DNA from: Marinobacter sp. DY40_1A1
GTDB lineage: Bacteria; Pseudomonadota; Gammaproteobacteria; Pseudomonadales; Oleiphilaceae
Direction: 5' to 3'
Assembly (NCBI RefSeq): GCF_016597815.1
Contig: NZ_VCHA01000004.1
Span: 372,001-436,000, forward strand
DNA length: 64,000 bases
Below are positions 10,116-21,651 of the stretch, one piece after another; the first letter of the stretch is position 1; every line of letters starts with the position of its first letter. The position numbers and the translations under genes are program-made. The notes beneath the pieces were generated by a model. That model had not been told where the DNA came from. It was given only the letters and a program-made list of their open reading frames with translations, and made no database searches.

Positions 10116-10208
10116 TTTATTCCTTGCTGTCAGTTTGTGTCATTCCGTTCTACTCCCTACACTGAGGAACGAGATTGTTACTATCAGAGACACAGGGAGA
10201 ATGGCAAA

Positions 10209-11486
10209 GTGAGCAACAAAGAACTTCAGGCACTCAAAGAACGCTATGTTGCAGCAGGCGTTGCGAGCCCAAATAAGCAATTTGCTGACCACGCAACCAA
10301 CGCAGAACTGTGGGACGCTGACGGCAAACGTATGATCGATTTTGCCGGTGGTATTGGTGTTCTCAACATCGGCCACCGCCACCCGAAAGTAGTGGCAGCG
10401 ATCAAAGCCCAACTCGATAAGCTGATGCATACCTGCCAAACGGTTATGCCCTATGAGGGCTATGTGCGCCTGGCGCAGAAGCTGAGCGAAGTCACTCCGG
10501 TTAAAGGCCATGCCAAAGTAATGCTGGCCAACTCCGGTGCGGAAGCACTGGAAAACGCCCTCAAGATTGCCCGAGCGGCCACTGGTCGCACCAACGTCAT
10601 CTGCTTCAACGGCGGTTATCACGGCCGCACCTTTATGACCATGGCAATGAATGGCAAGGCAGCACCTTACCAGACCGACTTTGGCCCCATGCCAGGAAGC
10701 GTATTCCGCGCACCTTATCCTGTTCCGTATCACGGGGTTACAGAGGAAGAAGCACTGCGTGGCCTGCAGATGACTATGAAAGCCGACTCTCCGGCAAACC
10801 AGACTGCTGCCATCGTGCTCGAACCGGTACTGGGCGAGGGTGGCTTTTACGCAGCACCCACCAGCTTTCTTAAAGCACTACGGAAAATTTGTGACGATAA
10901 CGGCATCCTGCTGATTGTGGACGAAGTTCAGAGTGGCTTTGGCCGTACCGGCAAGATGTTTGCGCTTGAGCACAGTGGTGTTGAAGCTGACATCATTACC
11001 ATGGCGAAAAGTATGGCTGACGGTATGCCAATCTCAGCAATTGTTGGTACCGACAAAGTCATGGACTCGTCCGGGCCCAACTCGTTGGGCGGCACCTATA
11101 CCGGCAGCCCGACTGCCTGTGCGGCTGCCCTTGCTGTATTCGAGGTATTCAAGGAAGAGGATATCCTGGGCAAGAGCATACGCCTTGGCGAAAAGCTGAA
11201 TCAGCGCTTTACCCAGTGGCAGGAGCAGTTTACCCATGTGGACAACGTACGTGGGCTGGGGCCCATGGCCGCATTCGAAATGGTTGAAAGCAAGGAAAGC
11301 CGTAAACCAATGCCCGAAATGGCTGCAGCAATTACCAAGAAAGCCCAAGAGAAGGGACTGATCCTTCTTAGCTGTGGCATGTTTGGGAATACCCTGCGCT
11401 TCCTCATGCCGGTAACGATCGAGGACAGTATCCTTGAAGAAGGCTTGGCGATCGTTGAAGAGTGCCTGAAAGAAGTCGGCGCTTGA
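10209..11486 (+). CDS. gabT: 4-aminobutyrate aminotransferase (GABA transaminase)
   Basis: A 425-residue class III PLP-dependent aminotransferase that converts 4-aminobutyrate and 2-oxoglutarate to succinate semialdehyde and glutamate. Visible hallmarks are NSGAEALENALKIAR, GGYHGRTF, the cofactor-binding LIVDEVQSGFGRTG, and the catalytic lysine in MAKSMADG near residue 267. The start is GTG at 10209, preceded by AGGGAG; this gives a length almost identical to E. coli GabT (426). An upstream in-frame extension has no supporting ribosome site. No gabD or gabP neighbour is present; a good intrinsic terminator follows, so it is probably monocistronic. A related omega-aminotransferase is possible but less likely. 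Confidence 0.9.
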   Translation: MSNKELQALKERYVAAGVASPNKQFADHATNAELWDADGKRMIDFAGGIGVLNIGHRHPKVVAAIKAQLDKLMHTCQTVMPYEGYVRLAQKLSEVTPVKGHAKVMLANSGAEALENALKIARAATGRTNVICFNGGYHGRTFMTMAMNGKAAPYQTDFGPMPGSVFRAPYPVPYHGVTEEEALRGLQMTMKADSPANQTAAIVLEPVLGEGGFYAAPTSFLKALRKICDDNGILLIVDEVQSGFGRTGKMFALEHSGVEADIITMAKSMADGMPISAIVGTDKVMDSSGPNSLGGTYTGSPTACAAALAVFEVFKEEDILGKSIRLGEKLNQRFTQWQEQFTHVDNVRGLGPMAAFEMVESKESRKPMPEMAAAITKKAQEKGLILLSCGMFGNTLRFLMPVTIEDSILEEGLAIVEECLKEVGA

Positions 11487-11517
11487 TACCTTTTGTTTGA
11501 TCCATTTGTGAAGCAAG

Positions 11518-11542
11518 CCGAACCTCCGGGTTCGGTTTTTTT
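11518..11542 (+). terminator. Rho-independent terminator after gabT
   Basis: A perfect 7-bp stem CCGAACC/GGTTCGG with a TCCG loop is followed directly by seven T residues, 31 bases after the gabT stop. Confidence 0.92.
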
Positions 11543-11593
11543 ATGGCGTTCGTCGTATACTGGCCCGAGCAGTTTCACTAATCAGGCAGAGCC

Positions 11594-12328
11594 ATGACCG
11601 CACCAAATACTACCGCCGTGCCCGACCACAAACCCAGACCTTGGGTCGATCTTCTGGTCAGCATTATCATTCCATCCGTTATCTTGATGAAGTTCAGTGG
11701 CGACCAGCATCTTGGCAGTGTCAACGCCCTGATCCTGGGCCTGGCCTTTCCACTAGGGTGGGGCCTTTTCGAGCTGATTCGTTACAACAAAAAGAACTTT
11801 ATAGCCTTGCTGGGCCTGGTAAGCGTGGGTCTAACAGGTGGTATCGGCTTGCTGGAACTGGATGCCGGCTGGCTCGCCATAAAGGAAGCAGCTATTCCCG
11901 CAATCATTGGTCTAGCGGTGCTTACCTCAACACGCACGAAATACCCCCTGGTTCGCACGCTCCTCTACAATCCCAATGTGCTCGATGTCGATAAAATTCA
12001 GAAGACCCTGGAAGAAAAGGACCAGGTAGAAGAGTTCGAAGGGCGCCTGCTCAATGCCAGCTACTTTTTTGCCGGCACCTTTCTGTTTTCTTCCATCATG
12101 AACTACGTTCTCGCCCGCTGGATTGTCGTCAGCCCGTCCGGTACCCAAGCGTTCAATGAAGAGCTTGGAAGGATGACTCTGGTGAGCTATCCGATGATTG
12201 CCATCCCCTCTATGGTGATGATGATGCTCATTTTCTATTATCTTTGGAGAACCATCCGCAGGCTTACGGGCTACACCCTGGAAGAAGTCATGGCGCCTCA
12301 TTTGGCGGAGAAGGAAAAAGCCAGGTAA
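11594..12328 (+). CDS. VC0807-family integral membrane protein, function unknown
   Basis: A 244-residue polytopic inner membrane protein. About six hydrophobic segments are visible: around residues 19-35, 44-60, 68-86, 95-107, 155-173 and 198-217, the last containing VMMMLIFYYLW. The pattern and length recall the uncharacterised VC0807 family, in which no biochemical role is established. It lies between two terminators, so it is transcribed alone; the start ATG is at 11594 with AGGCAGAG upstream. Nothing in the sequence indicates a substrate. Confidence 0.75.
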   Translation: MTAPNTTAVPDHKPRPWVDLLVSIIIPSVILMKFSGDQHLGSVNALILGLAFPLGWGLFELIRYNKKNFIALLGLVSVGLTGGIGLLELDAGWLAIKEAAIPAIIGLAVLTSTRTKYPLVRTLLYNPNVLDVDKIQKTLEEKDQVEEFEGRLLNASYFFAGTFLFSSIMNYVLARWIVVSPSGTQAFNEELGRMTLVSYPMIAIPSMVMMMLIFYYLWRTIRRLTGYTLEEVMAPHLAEKEKAR

Positions 12329-12388
12329 TCAGCTTCGTATGACGGAAGATAATGCAGTAATCCAGTGAGGCACCCGGTTTTCAGGTAT

Positions 12389-12419
12389 AAAAAAAGCGGC
12401 CACAGTGGGCCGCTTTTTT
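12389..12419. terminator. Bidirectional intrinsic terminator between the VC0807-like gene and gyrB
   Basis: A 12-bp stem (six A plus GCGGCC paired with GGCCGC plus six T) with a six-base loop. The A-run on one side and T-run on the other serve both convergent genes. Confidence 0.92.
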
Positions 12420-12438
12420 GTACCTGCTTAAAACCCCA

Positions 12439-14931
<2,493 letters not shown>

Positions 14932-16065
14932 TTATTCTTCCTTCAATTTGCCATGTTCCACGTGGAACATTCGGTAATCAGGTATTTGGTTATTCTGCCA
15001 CAACGACTCCGGATCAGGATGTTCAATGGCGGTAATAAATACCTGGCAACGTAACTGCTGTAACTTCCGAGCCAGCATGGTTCTATGGCTCTCATCCAGC
15101 TCGGCGTTAATATCGTCAACCAAGAAGCTTACCTGCTTTCCAAGATCGTTTAACACCATGCTCTGGGCAATCTTCATCAGAATGACGAGGGTCTTTTGCT
15201 GGCCGCGAGAAAAGGTTTCCGCCACCGGTCGTCCCTGAAACCTGATGCGGATGTCTGCACGGTTTGGCCCATAAAGGGTATGCCCCATGCGGGCTTCCTG
15301 CTCCCTGTGACGTACCAACACATCAGCCAGAGACTGACTCGTGTCCCATCCAGGGTAGAATTCAAGTTTCAGCCCGTCTGTCCAACTCACATCCACTTCG
15401 TGAACCAGGCTGTCGAACGCCCTTTTGAACTGATCAAAGGCGGTCTTTCGGGCATCGCTTATTCGTTCGCTCAGTGCCACGTACTGGGTATCCCAGATAC
15501 GCAACATGGATTCGTCTAGTCTACCATTTCTCAGCGTTTGATTCCGCTGTGATGTGACTCTCTGGCACTGTTGCCAGCTTGAAGCGAAAGAAGGTTCCAC
15601 GTGGAACACTGCCCAATCGAGAAATTGCCGACGTTTTCCGGGACCTCCCGCGACAATGTCAAACACGCCCGGATCGATTACCGAAACTGGCAAATGCATC
15701 GCGAGCGAAGATAAGCTGCGTACACTTTCTCCGTCGACCCGCAACGTCGTTTCTTTTTGCGCAACATCCCGGGAGATCCCCAGGCGATGGGCAAGAGCCC
15801 CTTCACCAGGATTATTACGATGGCTGTCAAACCCATGGTCCAGGCCACCAAACACGGTGAAACGCTGCTGGCCATGCTGCACAACTGCCTGATGTCTACT
15901 CACCCGGAAGGATCGGCCCAAACCCAGATAACCAATTGCTTCGAGCACGCTGGTTTTGCCACTACCGTTCGCACCGTGAAGAAAGTTGAAAGACGGTGAG
16001 AAGGAAACAGGTTCAGTAGAAGACAGGTTGCGAAAAAACTCGGTATGAAGTTTAACCAGCGCCAT
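14932..16065 (-). CDS. recF: RecF, DNA replication and repair ATPase
   Basis: A 377-residue SMC-like ABC ATPase that acts with RecO and RecR to load RecA at single-strand gaps. Walker A is GANGSGKTS near residues 31-39, the signature is FSRGQQKTLVILM near 300, and Walker B is FLVDDINAELD near 325. The start chosen is the ATG of MALVKLHTEF, standard for the family; a longer frame begins nine residues upstream. The ribosome site is weak. Two palindromic parS sites are embedded in the coding sequence, and each forces the residues FHVE into the protein (FHVEP mid-gene, FHVEH near the C-terminus). A terminator just upstream separates recF from dnaN and the kinase-like gene. Confidence 0.95.
   Translation of the reverse strand: MALVKLHTEFFRNLSSTEPVSFSPSFNFLHGANGSGKTSVLEAIGYLGLGRSFRVSRHQAVVQHGQQRFTVFGGLDHGFDSHRNNPGEGALAHRLGISRDVAQKETTLRVDGESVRSLSSLAMHLPVSVIDPGVFDIVAGGPGKRRQFLDWAVFHVEPSFASSWQQCQRVTSQRNQTLRNGRLDESMLRIWDTQYVALSERISDARKTAFDQFKRAFDSLVHEVDVSWTDGLKLEFYPGWDTSQSLADVLVRHREQEARMGHTLYGPNRADIRIRFQGRPVAETFSRGQQKTLVILMKIAQSMVLNDLGKQVSFLVDDINAELDESHRTMLARKLQQLRCQVFITAIEHPDPESLWQNNQIPDYRMFHVEHGKLKEE
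14954..14969. promoter_or_regulatory. parS: parS centromere site (perfect palindrome) inside the 3' end of recF
   Basis: The 16-bp perfect palindrome TGTTCCACGTGGAACA carries the Pseudomonas-type ParB-binding core GTTCCACGTGGAAC. parA and parB are in this window, and parS sites normally lie near the origin. Confidence 0.9.
15593..15608. promoter_or_regulatory. parS: Second parS site inside recF (15 of 16 match)
   Basis: GGTTCCACGTGGAACA keeps the complete 14-bp ParB core and differs from the first site only in its first base. It is 639 bp from the other copy and lies within the recF coding region. Confidence 0.87.
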
Positions 16066-16113
16066 AGGAAGCAAAGCTCGTCGCGGCAGCAAGAGGAATG
16101 GAACGAATCCACG

Positions 16114-16154
16114 AAAAAAGGCAGCAACTCGCGAATCACACGAATTGCTGCCTT
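16114..16154 (-). terminator. Rho-independent terminator between the UbiB-like gene and recF
   Basis: Read on the minus strand, a 10-bp stem AAGGCAGCAA/TTGCTGCCTT encloses a 17-base loop and runs into six T residues. It lies 36 bases after the kinase-like gene and about 50 bases before the recF start, so recF-gyrB probably has its own promoter. Confidence 0.82.
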
Positions 16155-16189
16155 AGTGTACAAAACCAGGCTTGCGAAGGCGACTGCCT

Positions 16190-17461
16190 TCAGTGAAGCA
16201 TATTCAGGCGGTCGTCCATAAACACATCCATTTCCGGCGCGAGAATATGTACGTATCGATCAAAATACAGGAATTGTTTCAGAAGCAGAGCGAACTCCCT
16301 CGGAAAGTGCAGGCCGTGGCTTTCACCGACCTTCACCATATCCATAAGGATGCTATTCACGTCGTCCTCAGCCTGGTCCGCCTGATAAGGGACATGATCG
16401 GGCACCATTTTATCCATTTGCTGGTAAAGTTTGCGCAAATCTGCAGCAAGATCGTGTACCTTCACGGTATGCTTGGTAATCCCGATACGGATCATGGCAT
16501 CTGCCATGCCCTCGAAATTCCCAACCATCACTGCCGATATAAAATCACTGACCGCTTCCCAGGTGTCTGGGCGAATACGTCCAACAATACCAAAATCAAT
16601 AAACCCTACGCGCCCATCCTTCAACACCATCAAATTGCCTGCGTGGACATCCGCATGGAAAAACTCGCACTTCGTAAGGCTGGCAAACCAGGTGTTCATG
16701 GCCGTGATCAGCGTTCGTTCCGGATCCTTTGCATAACCGCGGATGCTTTCCAGGTCCGTTAAGGGTACACCGTGGAACCGCTCCATCGTCAGGATCCGGC
16801 GAGTACTAGCATGCTCATATACCGCTGGGACTGTTGCATCTTCATTATGGGTATCATGAAGGAACTTCCGGAAAACCTTGAGGTTGTTCGCCTCTTTAAT
16901 GAAGTCACACTCCTCCATCATAGTGCGTTGAATTTCTTCAACGATACCTGAGAGAGACGTCCAGGAGAGCTTGGGTGCGAGGGTTTCCAGGATACGTGCC
17001 GATAGGTACAGGAAGTTCAGGTCGGTCAGCAGGATATTTTCAACACCTGGCTTTTGGACTTTGATGACCACGTCTTCGCCGGTCACCAGGCGCGCCGCAT
17101 GCACCTGGGCAATGGAGGCGGAGGCCAGAGCTACCGGATCAATCTCGGAGAACACTTGATCAATCGGCCGATTCAGCTCTTTACTGATAATTCCTTTTAT
17201 AACACCGAACGGCAAATTAGGCGTACGATCAAGACAGTACTGAAATTCCTCCACATACTCTTTCGGGAAGAAGGTCGGTGAACTGGCGATGAACTGCCCG
17301 AGTTTAATGTAGGTTGCGCCCAGTGATTCGAAAGTCTGGCGCAGCATACGCGGAGCAGGGGGGCGCTCCCCCCTGACCCAATTGACACCGGTTCGGCCGA
17401 GTACAGAAAGTGTTTGCCCTATTCTGAATACGCCTTTGATTCCGTTCGTTACGGTGCCCAT
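16190..17461 (-). CDS. ABC1/AarF/UbiB-family atypical kinase-like protein (short form)
   Basis: A 423-residue member of the ABC1/UbiB protein-kinase-like family. The family KxGQ motif is at residues 53-56 (KLGQFIASSP), the ATP-binding lysine region is VIKVQKPGVE near 133, and the catalytic and metal loops are HADVHAGNL and GFIDFGIVG near 270-290. Characterised relatives (UbiB, Coq8/ADCK3) support ubiquinone synthesis as ATPases. This copy is shorter than UbiB (about 540) and has no obvious C-terminal membrane anchor. It starts 10 bp after dnaN, with AGGAG in the gap, so it belongs to the dnaA-dnaN transcript and is followed by a terminator. Its place between dnaN and recF is unusual; no replication role can be read from sequence. 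Confidence 0.88.
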   Translation of the reverse strand: MGTVTNGIKGVFRIGQTLSVLGRTGVNWVRGERPPAPRMLRQTFESLGATYIKLGQFIASSPTFFPKEYVEEFQYCLDRTPNLPFGVIKGIISKELNRPIDQVFSEIDPVALASASIAQVHAARLVTGEDVVIKVQKPGVENILLTDLNFLYLSARILETLAPKLSWTSLSGIVEEIQRTMMEECDFIKEANNLKVFRKFLHDTHNEDATVPAVYEHASTRRILTMERFHGVPLTDLESIRGYAKDPERTLITAMNTWFASLTKCEFFHADVHAGNLMVLKDGRVGFIDFGIVGRIRPDTWEAVSDFISAVMVGNFEGMADAMIRIGITKHTVKVHDLAADLRKLYQQMDKMVPDHVPYQADQAEDDVNSILMDMVKVGESHGLHFPREFALLLKQFLYFDRYVHILAPEMDVFMDDRLNMLH

Positions 17462-17471
17462 TTCTTATCTC

Positions 17472-18575
17472 CTATAGCCTCATCGGCATAACCACATAAA
17501 GGCAGCGGTTATCAGTTTGCGATTCGATCAATGCACTGCTGTTGGGATTCGACAGGGTGATCTTTACCTGCTCATCATCCAGCGCATTCATTACATCTAT
17601 CAGGTAGCCTACATTAAAACCGATCTGTAGTGATTCGCCCTGATAATCCACTGGCAGCGCGTCTTCGGCCTGTTCCTGATCCGGATTGTTTGCAAACACC
17701 TGCAATTCGTTTGTGGCCAGGTTCAGCCGAACACCGCGAATATTCTCATGGGACAATATTCCGGCGCGCTGAAGGGTGTTTTTAAGCGTGCCACGATCTG
17801 CCAGGACAATCTTGTCACCGCCGCGGGGAATTACCCGGTTATAGTCCGGGAACTTGCCTTCAATCAGCTTGGAGGTAAACGTGTACGACCCAACCGTAGC
17901 TCGCAGATGGTTATCACCAATAACCAGAGTAACGGGTGTTTCTACATCATCCAGCAGGCGCGACAACTCAAGCACGCCTTTACGAGGCACAATTACCTGC
18001 CGAGGTTCGGCACAACCGGTGTTCAACTGAACGTGGGCCATAGCCAACCGGTGACCATCGGTAGCAACCGTGCGCACGTGGTCCTTATCTACTTCAAGCA
18101 ATAAACCGTTGAGATAGTAACGCACATCCTGCTGGGCCATAGCGAAGGCAGTTGCGTCGAACATACGCCTCAGTTCTTTCTGCGGCAGCTCCAGCCGGAA
18201 ACTCTCAGGCTCATCTTCCACATTGGGAAAATGCTCAGCAGGCAGGGTAGACAGGGTAAAATGACTTGCACCACATCGTACATGCAAACGATCGCCTTCA
18301 AGCACAAGCTCGATTGGCGCTTCGTCTCCTAGAGACCGGCAGATATCTGAAAGCTTGCGGGCAGGGACGGTGATACGCCCTGGATGGTCAACATGGACAG
18401 GTGTTACCCGGCCGACCAGCTCAACTTCCATATTTGTCCCGGTCAGAACCAGGGTGTTGTCTTCGGCTACCAGCAATACGTTGGACAGTACCGGCATGGT
18501 CTGCTTTTTTTCAACAACACCGGCAATGCTTTGCAAAGGTATGAGCAGGGATTCACGGCTGATCGTCAGTTTCAT
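17472..18575 (-). CDS. dnaN: DNA polymerase III beta sliding clamp
   Basis: A 367-residue processivity clamp (E. coli 366) that forms a ring dimer on DNA and tethers polymerase III. The start is the ATG of MKLTISRESLL, the canonical N-terminus; the longer open frame upstream covers the dnaA-dnaN gap and should not be used. Typical blocks are VEKKQTMPVLSNVLL, the protein-binding region near LPVDYQGESLQIGFN, and the C-terminal YVVMPMRL. It lies 74 bp downstream of dnaA and 10 bp before the UbiB-like gene on the same strand. Confidence 0.98.
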   Translation of the reverse strand: MKLTISRESLLIPLQSIAGVVEKKQTMPVLSNVLLVAEDNTLVLTGTNMEVELVGRVTPVHVDHPGRITVPARKLSDICRSLGDEAPIELVLEGDRLHVRCGASHFTLSTLPAEHFPNVEDEPESFRLELPQKELRRMFDATAFAMAQQDVRYYLNGLLLEVDKDHVRTVATDGHRLAMAHVQLNTGCAEPRQVIVPRKGVLELSRLLDDVETPVTLVIGDNHLRATVGSYTFTSKLIEGKFPDYNRVIPRGGDKIVLADRGTLKNTLQRAGILSHENIRGVRLNLATNELQVFANNPDQEQAEDALPVDYQGESLQIGFNVGYLIDVMNALDDEQVKITLSNPNSSALIESQTDNRCLYVVMPMRL

Positions 18576-18649
18576 GTCACTCAGCTTTCTATTGTTGGAA
18601 GGATGAATGTAATTTTTGCTTGAGGCTTCACACATCTTCTGCACAGAAG

Positions 18650-20116
18650 TCAGGTGGTCAGCAATCTCATAAAGTTCTGATAGTCCTCGCGGATACCAGG
18701 ATCTGTTTCCTGAAGCTCCACAATTTTCTTGCACGCATGCAAAACGGTGGTGTGATCTCGACCACCAAACGCATCGCCAATTTCCGGCAAGCTGTGATTC
18801 GTCAGCTCTTTGGACAACGCCATGGCGACTTGGCGGGGCCGGGTTATCACACGAGTGCGCCGCTTGGAATGAAGATCCGCAACTTTGATTTTATAGTACT
18901 CAGCCACCGTACGCTGAATGTTATCTATGCTTACTTGCTTCTCATGCAGGGCAAGCAAGTCTTTCAGGCTTTCCCGAATAAACGGCGGCGTAATTTCCGA
19001 GCCGGTGAAGTGAGCATTCGCTATCACCAAACGAAGCGCGCCTTCGAGCTCTCGCACGTTTGATCGTATTTTCTGGGCGATAAAAAAAGCGGCTTCGCTG
19101 CTTAATTTAACATTGGTTTGCTCAGCCTTTTTCATCAGAATCGCAACCCGCGTTTCCAGCTCAGGGGGCTCAACCATCACTGTAAGCCCCCAGCCAAAGC
19201 GGGACTTTAGACGCTCTTCCATATCCACGATTTCTTTCGGAAACCGGTCACAGGTTACGATGACCTGCTGCCCACCTTCCAGCAACGCATTAAAGGTATG
19301 AAAGAACTCTTCTTGTGAGCGCTCTTTACGGGCAAAAAACTGGATATCATCAATCAGCAAGGCATCGACTGACCGGTAATACCGCTTGAATTCATTGATG
19401 GCGTTCAGCTGCAATGCCTTGACCATATCGGCAACAAATCGCTCAGACCGCAAGTAAGCAACCTTTGCGTTAGGGTTGCGGCGAACAATGTCGTTCCCGA
19501 TTGCGTGCATAAGGTGGGTCTTACCCAAACCCACACCGCCATATAAGAACAGCGGGTTGTATGCACCACCGGGGTTCTCGGCAACCTGCATGGAGGCGGC
19601 TCGTGCGAGTTGGTTCGACTTGCCCTCTACAAAAGTGTCAAACGTAAAGCCCTCGTTCAGAAAGCTCTGGTGCTTGATATCACCCTCTACCTGAACCGGC
19701 CTGCGCCCACCGTTGGATGTGTACTCATTAAGCTGTGCTTGCCGGTTACCGCCTGAAGTTGCTGCAACAACCTTTTCTTCTTCAGTCACCCTGCCACCGG
19801 ACTCTTCCTGAATCCGCTTGCCGGTATCTTGCTTAACCAGTTCGGAGCGCACAACCGGCTCACTTTCCCGGGGAGCTGAGCCTACTTTCATTCCTACTCG
19901 TGGAGCCTGGCCACCGTTTAAATCCTTCAGCACTTCTTCTATACGACGGAGGTACTTCTCATGGACCCAGTCCATCACAAAACGGTTAGGGGCAAACAAC
20001 ATCAGTTGCCCTTCCCGATGATCAGACTGAAGAGGCCTGAGCCAGGTATTGAACTGTTGTGCGGGAAACTCATCCCGGAGTACTTCAAGACATTGATGCC
20101 ACAGTCTGTTCGGCAC
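18650..20116 (-). CDS. dnaA: Chromosomal replication initiator DnaA
   Basis: A 488-residue initiator that binds DnaA boxes and melts the origin. The N-terminal domain I reads [14 protein letters not shown], followed by a variable linker. The AAA+ domain has Walker [16 protein letters not shown] near residue 198 and Walker [11 protein letters not shown]. Domain IV ends with the DNA-recognition [16 protein letters not shown] prefer the GTG start (protein MPNRLWHQ...) because GGGAG stands nine bases before it; an ATG eight codons upstream and a longer frame have poorer sites. The gene faces away from the origin-like intergenic region and leads the dnaA-dnaN-kinase unit. Confidence 0.97.
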   Translation of the reverse strand: MPNRLWHQCLEVLRDEFPAQQFNTWLRPLQSDHREGQLMLFAPNRFVMDWVHEKYLRRIEEVLKDLNGGQAPRVGMKVGSAPRESEPVVRSELVKQDTGKRIQEESGGRVTEEEKVVAATSGGNRQAQLNEYTSNGGRRPVQVEGDIKHQSFLNEGFTFDTFVEGKSNQLARAASMQVAENPGGAYNPLFLYGGVGLGKTHLMHAIGNDIVRRNPNAKVAYLRSERFVADMVKALQLNAINEFKRYYRSVDALLIDDIQFFARKERSQEEFFHTFNALLEGGQQVIVTCDRFPKEIVDMEERLKSRFGWGLTVMVEPPELETRVAILMKKAEQTNVKLSSEAAFFIAQKIRSNVRELEGALRLVIANAHFTGSEITPPFIRESLKDLLALHEKQVSIDNIQRTVAEYYKIKVADLHSKRRTRVITRPRQVAMALSKELTNHSLPEIGDAFGGRDHTTVLHACKKIVELQETDPGIREDYQNFMRLLTT

Positions 20117-20796
20117 GACAGCCAGCTCCCGATAACCCATAATTTTCTCGGACCTGACAACAACTGTCCGATCCCGAAAGATGACCACGGATTCTAACCC
20201 GCCAGACCCTTCAGTGAAAGAGCAAAAGGCTCTTCATGAACACCCTGTGGAAATTTATCTACCGATTTATCAATATTTTACAGACTTGTGTACAACCTTG
20301 TGTACAGAAAATTCCTGACTGAATAGTTACGCACAACCCTGTGTGCACAACCGATCCTCAGCTCTGTGCACAATCACCTTGTCTTTCGGTGGATAACTCA
20401 AACCTCTTCCCTCATCCCTACTTGTCCACAATCCGTTATGAACTCATCCACAGGGCTTAGGGCCACTTTTACGATCCTTTATCAATGATCCAATTATATG
20501 ATTTTATTAGTATAATTTCAGTTCTCCACAGAAAACAGCCCCTGTAATAACAGTAATAATAGAATTCTTTAAAGAATATTAAAAAGACCTATAACTACTA
20601 TTATTCTGCTGATCACCTCCAGGTGGCTGGTTTGTTTTCCAACCTCCCCGAACATACAATCCGGCATCGGCATAAGCCCCTACCAATAAACATTGAACCC
20701 TCAGCAGAATTTGCATAGAATGCCGCTCCTGTTTTGGCTATTAATTTTTTAAGCCATTTCCTGAATGTCCAACACACGAATTGTGAGATAGTCACC
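20117..20796. other. oriC: dnaA-rpmH intergenic region, candidate oriC
   Basis: No gene is seen in these 680 bp. This is the classical Pseudomonas origin position. Near-consensus DnaA boxes, one mismatch each, are at 20388-20396 (GGTGGATAA), 20422-20430 (TTGTCCACA) and 20444-20452 (TCATCCACA). Upstream are two tandem TTGTGTACA motifs 12 bp apart (20286, 20298) and two TGTGCACAA motifs (20342, 20365), which are two or more mismatches from consensus. A very AT-rich stretch at about 20480-20600 could be the unwinding element. Gene orientation diverges here (dnaA side minus, rpmH side plus), as expected for an origin. No perfect TTATCCACA was found. Confidence 0.72.
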
Positions 20797-20931
20797 ATGA
20801 AAAGAACGTTTCAACCAAGCGTACTGAAGCGTAAGCGCGTTCACGGATTCCGTGCCCGTATGGCAACTGCCAACGGCCGCAAGGTAATTTCCCGTCGTCG
20901 TGCCAAAGGCCGTGCACGTCTGTCTGCGTAA
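20797..20931 (+). CDS. rpmH: 50S ribosomal protein L34
   Basis: A 44-residue, highly basic large-subunit ribosomal protein matching the universal L34 pattern: MKRTFQPS at the start, then [11 protein letters not shown] and the C-terminal [12 protein letters not shown]. The start is the ATG of MKRTF; the open frame extends upstream but the family always begins here. It leads the rpmH-rnpA-yidD-yidC cluster next to the origin region, the standard arrangement in gammaproteobacteria. Confidence 0.98.
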   Translation: MKRTFQPSVLKRKRVHGFRARMATANGRKVISRRRAKGRARLSA

Positions 20932-20946
20932 TCTGTCGTTCGCCTC

Positions 20947-21354
20947 ATGAAGGCTTTGAATTTTCCGAAATCACATCGCCTGCTACGGCCAGCTGATTAC
21001 GGCAAAGTCTTCAACGACGTACAGCTGAAGGTTCCGCACAGGAATTTTCTGATCCTGGCTACTCCGAATAATCTCGGACATGCCAGGATCGGTCTTGTAT
21101 TTGCGAAAAAGAACCTGAAACTGTCTGTTCAGCGAAACCGGATCAAGCGCCAGGTACGGGAAACCTTTCGTAACCAGCCTGAACTTCCCGGAATGGATAT
21201 CATCGTTCTTGGACGCCAAGGGCTAGCAGCAATGGACAATCACGCCGTCCGTGCTTCTCTCGATGGTCTCTGGCATCGGTTATCGAAAAAATACTATCAG
21301 CTACCGCCATCTCGGCCAGCAGAAACCACTTCTGCCGGTGAGGGAACAGGTTAA
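20947..21354 (+). CDS. rnpA: Ribonuclease P protein component
   Basis: A 135-residue basic protein that pairs with the RNase P RNA to remove tRNA 5' leaders. The family signature is [29 protein letters not shown], with the RNR motif near residue 60. It begins 15 bp after rpmH, and its TAA overlaps the yidD start in a TAATG arrangement. The last 20 residues are low-complexity and not part of the conserved fold. The RNA partner gene was not found in this window. Confidence 0.96.
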   Translation: MKALNFPKSHRLLRPADYGKVFNDVQLKVPHRNFLILATPNNLGHARIGLVFAKKNLKLSVQRNRIKRQVRETFRNQPELPGMDIIVLGRQGLAAMDNHAVRASLDGLWHRLSKKYYQLPPSRPAETTSAGEGTG

Positions 21355-21647
21355 TGCGAAAGTTGCTTCTTTTTCCCATCCGCTTCTACCAGTATGCCAT
21401 CAGCCCGCTAATGGCCAGCCATTGCCGCCATTATCCAACCTGCTCACAATATGCTGTGGAAGCTATTTCTCATCACGGTTCACTGAAAGGTCTCTATCTG
21501 TCAGTTAAACGCCTGCTGAGATGCCACCCTTGGGCCGAAGGCGGTTACGATCCAGTACCTGGCACTGTAAACTCTGCTCCAGAAGAAACGACCTCCTGTT
21601 GCCCTCGGGCTGACCATTCCCCAATAACAACCCAGACCAGACAGTAA
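21354..21647 (+). CDS. yidD: YidD, membrane protein insertion efficiency factor
   Basis: A 97-residue member of the YidD (DUF37) family that assists YidC-dependent membrane insertion. The conserved core is visible: [11 protein letters not shown], then [15 protein letters not shown] and [16 protein letters not shown], with the conserved cysteines. The Ser/Thr-rich tail after residue 75 is variable. Its start overlaps the rnpA stop by one base, so its translation is likely coupled. It is followed four bases later by yidC. Confidence 0.95.
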   Translation: MRKLLLFPIRFYQYAISPLMASHCRHYPTCSQYAVEAISHHGSLKGLYLSVKRLLRCHPWAEGGYDPVPGTVNSAPEETTSCCPRADHSPITTQTRQ

Positions 21648-21651
21648 CTCT

